This document shows, piece by piece, positions 1-6,244 of a DNA stretch of 64,000 nt. Every line of letters begins with the position of its first letter. Position 1 is the first letter of the stretch. The position numbers and the translations under genes were made by a program. The notes beneath the pieces are model-generated. The model ran no database searches. It saw nothing but the letters and a program-made list of their open reading frames with translations, and was not told the DNA's origin. Origin of the DNA: DATFVJ01 sp963826515 (GTDB taxonomy: Bacteria > Actinomycetota > Actinomycetes > Streptosporangiales > Streptosporangiaceae); contig CAWGXI010000012.1 in NCBI GenBank assembly GCA_963826515.1, positions 248,001-312,000 on the forward strand, given 5' to 3'.

Positions 1-135
1 GGGACTCGCCCGCGCACGTACCGCATTGGCGGAGCGATCCGGCGGCGGCGAGGTGATCGACCTGCCGATGCGCGTGGTGCTGGCGACTGGATCGCGCGAA
101 AACACGCGCGAAAACAGGCGGACAGGGCGGAGCCG

Positions 136-1479
136 TCAGCAGCGGCTCAACGTGTGGCGGTTTCCGTCCAGCTGGCCTCTTTCTACGGCGCCGTCCAGCG
201 GCAGCGTGGGCCCGGCTCCCGAGCGGCGGGCGAATGCGAGCGCGCCGCCGCCGGCGATGGCGGCGGCGATGGCCCAGGCGATGATAGGTGCGGCTGCAGC
301 GGGCCCGGGTGCACCCGTGGCGGCGGCCGCGACGAGGAGCAGGACGGCGATGCCCACGGCAGTGCCGAGCTGTGCGGCCGTGTTGATGATTCACGATGCG
401 GCACCGCGCCAGGATATTGCGACGTCGGTGCCAAGCGTGGTCGCCGCGACCGAGGATGGGCCGAAACCTGCTCCTGCGGTGGCCACGCAGGCCGCAAAGG
501 CCAAGCCAGTTGCGGCCGCAACGGTGTGGGCCCCGTCGCCGACCGCGATGAGGGTCAGCCCGGCGGTTACGACCGGCCGCGGCCCGGTACGGCGGATTGC
601 CGGCGCGGCGAGCACGGAGCCGCCCACGGCCGAAATGCTGAACCGCAGCTTCATAGCCGCTGCGGCAAGCGGACTGCGAGTCGCGGTGTTCAGCGACGCA
701 CTGAGCGCCCCACGGCGCAGGCGCTCCAGCCGGAGCACGGCTGCTGGCAGCAGCGGCGCGGCGGCGCGGCGATCGATCCAGGAGAATGCAGCCGTCAGCG
801 GCGCCGCGAGCAGAATGAGGCCAGCGCCGGCCAGCCAGTGGCTGCGCTCGGCGATCAGCGCGGCGCCGACCACGGTGGCCATGACGGCGGCGGTGAACGT
901 GACGGCCGCGCCGACGTTGAGCGAGCGTGCCGGGCCGGTATAGACATAGTCGCCGTCGCGGGGGACCTTACGCGCGACGGCGGCCGCGAGCGCTGCTGTC
1001 AACGGCAGGTAGGCCCAGAAGATGAAGCGACAGCCGGTCAGATCCATGACGATGCCGCCGACGACGAAGCCGCTCGCACCGGCCGCCGCACCTGCCGCGC
1101 TCCACGCCGCGATTGCCTGCCGCCGCTGGCGCCCCTCGGCGGTGCCTGTGGTGAGCAGCCGCAGCGCTGCTGGCACGGACGCGGCGGCCGCCGCACCTTG
1201 CAGGCATCGGGCGGCCGTCGGCAGCGTGATCGAGCCAGCGGTCGCGGCAAGGAGCGCCCCGGCGGCGAACACTATGAGGCTGGCTATGATGGCCCGCCGG
1301 TGACCGAACCGGTCGCCCAGGCGCGCCCCAAGCAGCAGCAGGCCGCCGAAGAACATGGCATAGCCGCCCGATATCAGGCTGCCCGCGGAGGCGGGTGCCT
1401 TCAGATCGGTGAGCATGCCCGGCAGTGCGGTGACGACGATGGTGACACCAAGCACGTCGACGAACTGCACCAGGCACAT
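136..1479 (-). pseudogene. MFS drug-efflux transporter interrupted by an in-frame TGA
   Basis: This is a 14-TM-like (DHA2-type) major facilitator gene that would export small molecules or drugs using proton motive force. Translation from the ATG at 1479 gives N-terminal helices, then the loop motif GARLGDRFGHRR, and reads on for 362 residues. It stops at a TGA at 391-393. Beyond that stop the same frame continues without a shift into IINTAAQLGTAVGIAVLLL, which is the expected next helix, and ends at 136. The intact product would be about 447 residues. The TGA sits where relatives usually have Gly (SWRGAASG-IINTA), so GGA to TGA is the likely change. An in-frame stop lies just upstream of the ATG, which supports that start. 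The gene is divergent from a CGNR regulator, a common pairing. It could be a sequence error or a real loss of function. Confidence 0.8.
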
Positions 1480-1569
1480 GCCACAGCCAGGCCGTCAAGC
1501 CTGCCCTCAATGCTGCGGCCACGCCTGTTCATGCCTGGCACCATACCAACGCTTTTTGCCCTTTAAACT

Positions 1570-2163
1570 GTGAGTTATGCTGCGAACGTGGCTGTGGTTA
1601 GGTGGAGCTGGCTTGGCGATCGCCTTGCCATCGATGTCGCCAACACCATCCGCAGGCGCGGCCTGCGGTATGTCGAGCTGATCACCGTACCGGCCGACCT
1701 CCGCAGCTGGCTGGGCCACCAGGGAGGACGCCTCGCCATCCCACCGGACGTGGACGACGACCTGGTGAGCCGATTTCTCGCCCTCCGGGACCACATCCTC
1801 CGCGTACTGCGGGCCGCCGCGGGCGGCCACGCGCTGCCGGCCGCGGATGTGGCCGCCATCAACGATCTCGCGCTGCGCGCCCCCACCGTCCGGCTGCTAC
1901 GAACGGAACCTGGCAGGCACCGCACCGAGCCGGTCACGCAAGTCGAGCCGGCTGACCGGTTCCTCGGCGACCTCGCGGCGGCGGCAATCGATCTTCTCAC
2001 CGGCCCAGACGCCAGCTCCCTCGCCCTGTGCGACGCGCCCGGATGCGGACAGCTTTACCTGCGGGGCCGCCCGAACCAGCAGTGGTGCAACTCCCGCTGC
2101 GGCACCCGTGCTCGCTCCCAGCGCCACACCGAGCGTCATGCGGAGCGGCACGCCGCGAGTTGA
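1570..2163 (+). CDS. CGNR zinc finger transcriptional regulator (ABATE domain)
   Basis: This is a probable DNA-binding regulator of the CGNR zinc-finger family. The N-terminal ABATE-like part contains GDRLAIDVANTI near residue 16. The C-terminal 45 residues carry the finger CDAPGCGQLYL...WCNSRCGTRAR, with the four metal-binding cysteines and the signature C-G-x-R variant. The length of 197 residues is normal. The start is GTG at 1570, about 90 bp from the divergent MFS gene, and that shared gap should hold both promoters. Proteins of this family often sit beside and control an efflux pump, so control of the neighbouring MFS gene is a context inference. The tail is rich in RHTERHAERH repeats, which may be a local duplication. 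Confidence 0.85.
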   Translation: MSYAANVAVVRWSWLGDRLAIDVANTIRRRGLRYVELITVPADLRSWLGHQGGRLAIPPDVDDDLVSRFLALRDHILRVLRAAAGGHALPAADVAAINDLALRAPTVRLLRTEPGRHRTEPVTQVEPADRFLGDLAAAAIDLLTGPDASSLALCDAPGCGQLYLRGRPNQQWCNSRCGTRARSQRHTERHAERHAAS

Positions 2164-2326
2164 CCCGCGCTTTCCTGGATGTCTTCCGGGCGACTCAACG
2201 TATCAGCGGGGGCGCGGCGCACTCCGCTGTTATGAGGGCTCGCCGAGGCGAAAGATCACGGCAACTGGGGTAGAACTGGGGTAGCCAGCCATGGAAATGC
2301 AGATGATGTTCCTTGACTGTCCCGCG

Positions 2327-2746
2327 TTAGCCGTAGCCGGCGTAGCCGAACATGTCCGGGCGCCTGGCGGTGATCTTGGACTGGCCGCAGGGCACCGGGG
2401 TGGCGTCCATCAGCCGCAGCATCTCGGCCGATCCGGGAGTGTGATCTGCCAGCCACCGCAGCGCCGCCTCCATCAGCGGGGCCGCGGCCTTGACCCGGTC
2501 GTTGTACTCGCTTTGGCGAAGCAGCCGGGGGAACAGGTGCCCGACCCGCGCCAGGGCGGCCCGCAGCCGGTGCCGCTCGTCGTCATAGTGGAGCAGCACC
2601 TGCGCGACGGCCAGGCAGACCGGCTCGGCGTCGGTCACCTCGGGTGGCTTGCCCGGCCTGGACCGGGTGAGCCCCAGCGAGGGGATGATGCGGTCGGTCA
2701 GCTCGACGTACAGTGCGATCAGGAGAGTGTCTAGGTCGGCGATCAC
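2327..2746 (-). pseudogene. IS982-like transposase, 5' remnant
   Basis: This fragment resembles the first ~140 residues of an IS982/IS4-type DDE transposase. The N-terminus (MIADLDTLLIALYVELTD), the LPP-type stretch TDAEPVCLAVAQVLL and the line LLRLMDATPVPCG fit. The last of these is the first catalytic-Asp region (LMDATP). The frame then runs into unrelated sequence and stops, so the second Asp and the Glu are missing and the protein cannot be active. No clear terminal inverted repeats were found on either side. It separates the CGNR gene from the GntR-lactonase cluster, and is evidence of old insertion and deletion here. Confidence 0.7.
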
Positions 2747-2871
2747 GGAAGGCGCCAGGGTCAGACGTGTGTGAACACGCCGATCTTGGACACTCTTCGC
2801 CTGTCAGTCACGGATCAAGGACGGCATGTCGTGGCACGCTGTGACCTGCGCCGGAATTACCGGTCAACGAT

Positions 2872-3609
2872 CTAGACGGGTATCGTGCTTGCCCATAGCT
2901 CGTCGGCGCTGATTAGCCCGCCTGCCTCGGCGACCGCCTGGGCGACGAGCAGTTTGCCTGTATGGGAGACATGGTGCGCCATCGCCTCGCCTGCCGCGGT
3001 CACATCGCCGGCGGCGATGGCGTCGAGAATCGGCACATGCTCGTCGGCGATCGCATCGAGGTCGCGCGACCGGTCCACGGTGGAAGCACCAAGCAGCCGG
3101 GTGACATCCCTGAGATTGTCGACCAGGCCGACGATCCGCCTGTTGCCCGCAGCGGCCACGATCAGGTGGTGCAGACGCTGGTCGTACCGCATGAAGACCG
3201 CCTCGTCGTGGTCGAGTGCGGCCGTGCGCATGTGCGCGAGCTCGGCGCGGAGTCCCGCCGCCAAGTCTGCGGCCGCGTGCAGGGCGGCGCGGCGGGCGGC
3301 AGGCACCTCGAGCAGCAGGCGCAACTGGAACAGCTCCGCGATCTCATCCGGCCCAGGGAGCACGACACGGAACCCGCGGTTGCGTTCGAACGCCACAAGT
3401 CCGGCTTCCGCGAGCCGCATCAGGGCCTCGCGTACCGGGCTCCGCGACACACCGAGGTAGCTGGCGATCTGGTAGGCCGAGTACAGCCGTCCCGGCTGCA
3501 GTGTCCCGTTTCGCACGGCCTGCCGGATCGCCACTACCGCCTGGTCTGTCAGCGACGAGGCGGGGACCGCAAGCGGCTCAAACGAGGGCGTTGTCCGCTG
3601 GCCGGGCAT
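2872..3609 (-). CDS. GntR family regulator, FadR/FCD subfamily
   Basis: This is a transcription factor of 245 residues. A winged helix-turn-helix lies at about residues 20-85, including YQIASYLGVSRSPVREAL followed by the ERNRGFRV wing. It is followed by an all-helical FCD effector domain with the usual metal/ligand residues (Asp in RYDQRLHHLIVAA, His in DEHVPILDAI, His in MAHHVSHTGKLL). The frame is open farther upstream, but the ATG at 3609 is chosen because the HTH begins normally from it and the longer version would read through the divergent promoter and the next gene. It is divergent from the lactonase operon, so it most likely represses that operon and responds to a carboxylic acid or lactone. 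The ligand cannot be read from sequence. Confidence 0.88.
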   Translation of the reverse strand: MPGQRTTPSFEPLAVPASSLTDQAVVAIRQAVRNGTLQPGRLYSAYQIASYLGVSRSPVREALMRLAEAGLVAFERNRGFRVVLPGPDEIAELFQLRLLLEVPAARRAALHAAADLAAGLRAELAHMRTAALDHDEAVFMRYDQRLHHLIVAAAGNRRIVGLVDNLRDVTRLLGASTVDRSRDLDAIADEHVPILDAIAAGDVTAAGEAMAHHVSHTGKLLVAQAVAEAGGLISADELWASTIPV

Positions 3610-3637
3610 GCTCACACGATACCGGCGAACCCTGGCC

Positions 3638-3652
3638 TTGACATGTAACATG
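3638..3652 (+). promoter_or_regulatory. Candidate -35 box overlapped by a GntR-type palindrome
   Basis: The gap between the GntR gene and the lactonase contains TTGACA at 3638-3643, a good -35 element for the rightward operon. It overlaps the palindrome CATGT-A-ACATG at 3642-3652. A third related half-site, CACATG, follows at 3654-3659. Regulators of this family bind short symmetrical sites of this kind near their own promoters. The match is by eye only. No strong -10 box was identified 17 bp downstream. Confidence 0.4.
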
Positions 3653-3697
3653 CCACATGCGACGTTGCTTAACACAATCCGGGCTCGGGGAGGTCCC

Positions 3698-4510
3698 ATG
3701 GCGAAAGCAACGAAGCTGCACGTGCTCGACTGCGGCGCGATGAGCTGCGATCTTACCTGGCTGCTGCTGAAAGCGGGACGCAGCATCCGGGCCCGCGCTG
3801 ACAAGGACAAGCCGGTCGAGTGGTACCCGTGCACCACCCACGCGGTGGTCGTCGAGACGCCCGAGGGGACACTGCTGTGGGACACCAGCTGCCCGCGTGA
3901 CTGGGAGACCCGCTGGGTGCCCACCGGCCTGCAGGAATTCTTCCCCTACGACCAGGTCAACGAGGAGGAGTACCTCGACTCCCGGCTCGCACAGCTCGGC
4001 ATCAACGCTGCCCAGCTCGACTATGTCGTGCTCTCCCACCTGCACTTCGACCACGCGGGCAACGTGCGTACCTTCGCCGGGGCGGGCCCGCGGCTGGTCT
4101 GTAACGACAAGGAGAAGGACTGGGCCTTCGGGTACTCAGGCGAGTTCAACGGCGCCCACCTGAAGGCCGACTACGAGGGCCTGGAGTTCGAGACGGTCTC
4201 CGGCGACCCCGAGTTCCTGCCCGGCGTCACGCTCATCGAGGCGCCTGGCCACACCCCGGGGACCATGTCGATGAAGGTGGACCTGCCTGAGACCGGGACG
4301 ATGATCTTCACCTCGGACGCCGTGTACATGGGCGACTCCTACGGCCCGCCCGCAACCCCTGCGGCGATCGTCAACGACCTGTCCGCCTGGTACGCGTCCG
4401 TGGAGAAGATCCGCGGCATCGCGGCGGAGTCTGACGCGACAGTGATCTTCGGGCATGACGCGGATCAGATGAAGTCGCTGCGCAGGGCGCCGGACGGCTA
4501 CTACGCATGA
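3698..4510 (+). CDS. Metallo-beta-lactamase-fold lactonase (AttM/BlcC/AiiB-like)
   Basis: This is a 270-residue zinc hydrolase of the N-acyl homoserine lactonase / gamma-butyrolactonase group. The dinuclear zinc motif is SHLHFDH at residues 113-119. It is followed by His185 in APGHTPG, Asp207 in FTSDAVY, and a C-terminal FGHDADQ His typical of the AttM branch. The start is the ATG at 3698, preceded by GGGGAGG at good spacing. An earlier start would lie inside the promoter. It should open a lactone ring to a hydroxyacid in the cytoplasm, since no signal peptide is seen. The next gene, 10 bp downstream, is a 4-hydroxyacid transhydrogenase, which favours gamma-butyrolactone-type substrates over quorum-signal quenching. 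Either remains possible. Confidence 0.85.
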   Translation: MAKATKLHVLDCGAMSCDLTWLLLKAGRSIRARADKDKPVEWYPCTTHAVVVETPEGTLLWDTSCPRDWETRWVPTGLQEFFPYDQVNEEEYLDSRLAQLGINAAQLDYVVLSHLHFDHAGNVRTFAGAGPRLVCNDKEKDWAFGYSGEFNGAHLKADYEGLEFETVSGDPEFLPGVTLIEAPGHTPGTMSMKVDLPETGTMIFTSDAVYMGDSYGPPATPAAIVNDLSAWYASVEKIRGIAAESDATVIFGHDADQMKSLRRAPDGYYA

Positions 4511-4520
4511 GGAGGCAGAA

Positions 4521-5810
4521 GTGAGCGTCACCCTGCCCGCCAATCCCGAGGCCATCTTCACCTACGGGGCGCCGCACCTGAAGTTCGGCCCGGGCTCGTC
4601 CGAGGAGATCGGGTTCGACCTCAGCCAGTACGGCGTCAGCCGCGCGCTCGTCGTCACCGACGCAGGGGTGGCGGCGACCGGCGCTCCGCAGCGGGTGGCC
4701 GACCAGATGGCGCAGTTCGGCATCGAGGCCCGCGTCTTCGACGGCGTCCACGTGGAACCTACCGACGCGAGCCTCGAATCCGCGATCGCCCACGCACGCG
4801 AGACCGGCCCGTGGGATGCCTTCGTTGCTGTCGGCGGTGGGTCGAGCATCGACACTGCCAAGGCGATCAACCTGATGCTGACCAACCCGGGCGAGCTGAT
4901 GGATTACATCAACGCGCCGGTCGGCAAGGGCACCGCACCGGTCAATCCGCTCAAGCCACTGATCGCCGTTCCTACCACCACAGGCACCGGAGCGGAGTCC
5001 ACCACCATCTGCGTGCTCGACGTGCTGGCCCTCAAGGTGAAGACAGGTATCAGCCACGCCAGGCTGCGGCCTACCCTTGCGGTGATCGACCCGGAGCTGA
5101 CCTTCACGCAGCCTGCCGGGGTCACCGCCTCGGCGGGCATGGACATCCTGTGCCACGCGCTGGAGAGCTACACCGCCCGCTGGTACACCACCTATGAACA
5201 CAAGCGGGCCGAGCAGCGGGTGCCCTACTGCGGCTCCAACCCGATCTCCGACATGTGGTCGGAGAAGGCGATGCGGCTGCTCGCCTCTTCCTTCCGTAAC
5301 GCGGTCCGCGAGGGCGAGAACGCTGCCGCGCGCGCCGACATGGCGATCGCCGCGACCTTCGCCGGAATGGGGTTCGGCAACGCCGGCGTGCACATCCCGC
5401 ATGCCAACGCCTACCCGATCGCCGGCCGGGTCCGCGACTTCCACCCTAAGGACTACCCGGCCCACGAGCCGATGGTCCCGCACGGCATGTCGGTCGCGCT
5501 CACCGCGCCTGAGGCCTTCAGCTACACCTTCGACGCGTCCCCCGAGCGCCACCTGCGAGCCGCCGATCTTCTGGCGCCCGGCACGGACCGGCCTGCCGAC
5601 GCCGCGCGGGCGCTGCCGGCGGTCCTCGTCGCGCTCATGAGAGATATCGACATACCGAACGGGATCGCCGCGGTCGGTTACACCGCCGGTGACATCCCCG
5701 ACCTGGTGCAAGGGGCCATGAAGCAGCAGCGGTTGCTTGCCACTTCGCCGAAGGCAGTCGCCGAGGACGACCTCGCCGGGATCTTCTCCCGGTCGCTGGA
5801 GCTGTGGTAG
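4521..5810 (+). CDS. Hydroxyacid-oxoacid transhydrogenase (iron-containing ADH family, ADHFE1/BlcB-like)
   Basis: This 429-residue enzyme is of the type III alcohol dehydrogenase family. It closely follows the animal and bacterial HOT pattern: FDGVHVEPTDASLESAI, VAVGGGSSIDTAKAINL, IAVPTTTGTGAEST, MDILCHALESYT, CGSNPISDMW, FGNAGVHIPHANAYPIAG and PMVPHGMSVALT. The metal ligands are Asp in the SSIDTAK region and His residues in CHALES, IPHANAYP and VPHGMS. HOT enzymes oxidise 4-hydroxybutyrate to succinic semialdehyde while reducing 2-oxoglutarate to D-2-hydroxyglutarate, with tightly bound NAD. The GTG start at 4521 follows GAGGAGG with good spacing. The lactonase upstream would supply its substrate, and the dehydrogenase two genes down could reoxidise the D-2-hydroxyglutarate. 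Confidence 0.88.
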   Translation: MSVTLPANPEAIFTYGAPHLKFGPGSSEEIGFDLSQYGVSRALVVTDAGVAATGAPQRVADQMAQFGIEARVFDGVHVEPTDASLESAIAHARETGPWDAFVAVGGGSSIDTAKAINLMLTNPGELMDYINAPVGKGTAPVNPLKPLIAVPTTTGTGAESTTICVLDVLALKVKTGISHARLRPTLAVIDPELTFTQPAGVTASAGMDILCHALESYTARWYTTYEHKRAEQRVPYCGSNPISDMWSEKAMRLLASSFRNAVREGENAAARADMAIAATFAGMGFGNAGVHIPHANAYPIAGRVRDFHPKDYPAHEPMVPHGMSVALTAPEAFSYTFDASPERHLRAADLLAPGTDRPADAARALPAVLVALMRDIDIPNGIAAVGYTAGDIPDLVQGAMKQQRLLATSPKAVAEDDLAGIFSRSLELW

Positions 5811-5812
5811 CC

Positions 5813-6244
5813 GTGCCCATCTACCAGCTCCGATGCGGCCAGGGCCATGGCTTCGAGGTGATCCAGTCGTTCCGTGCGCCGCTGCCCGCCTGCCCGGACT
5901 GCGGCGCACCAACGGCGAAGGTGCCTTCGGTGTTCGGGATCGGTGGCCGGGCCGCGGCATCGTTGCCGCCGCGACCCGAGGCGATGCCGCAGACATGGCG
6001 CGGGACTTATTCGGCGAATCCGGAGTACGTGACGCAGTTGCGGCGCACGGCCGAGCGCCGCAGGGCGCTGGAGGATCGCCACCCCGAGCTCGCCGGCGAC
6101 CGCCGCCCCGTGCTGGCGCACGAGGGGCGCTTCGAGTCGGCGCCGCTGCGGGCCGGCGATGCGATCCCGCCCGGGTTGCCGGGAGCGCACGCCCGGGACG
6201 CGCCCGCGAGCCACCACGAGCCGGCGTGTCCGGACCTGGCGTAG
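5813..6244 (+). CDS. FmdB-like zinc ribbon protein
   Basis: This 143-residue protein has an N-terminal FmdB-type ribbon, PIYQLRCGQGHGFEV...CPDCGAP. Only the second knuckle is a standard CxxC. The first reads C-G-Q-G-H, so a His seems to replace one cysteine. The rest is low-complexity, with basic stretches such as QLRRTAERRRALEDRHPE. The GTG at 5813 is chosen because it gives the family start M-P-I-Y, and it lies 2 bp after the transhydrogenase stop, so the genes are co-transcribed. Its 3' end overlaps the next gene by 19 bp. FmdB proteins are small regulators or metal-handling factors of amide/formamide operons. The role here is unknown and may concern the Fe-S or metal enzymes beside it. 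Confidence 0.65.
   Translation: MPIYQLRCGQGHGFEVIQSFRAPLPACPDCGAPTAKVPSVFGIGGRAAASLPPRPEAMPQTWRGTYSANPEYVTQLRRTAERRRALEDRHPELAGDRRPVLAHEGRFESAPLRAGDAIPPGLPGAHARDAPASHHEPACPDLA

Noticed and set aside
26..1566. Long plus-strand open frames opposite the MFS gene
   Set aside because: They are Arg/Ala-rich, without any family resemblance. The minus strand carries clear MFS helices and motifs.
3610..3924. N-terminal extension of the GntR regulator by 105 residues
   Set aside because: The extension crosses the divergent promoter and the start of the lactonase gene and has no homologous sequence.
3698..4510. Calling the lactonase a dedicated quorum-quenching enzyme
   Set aside because: The zinc motif cannot separate acyl-homoserine lactone from butyrolactone substrates, and the operon context favours a catabolic role.
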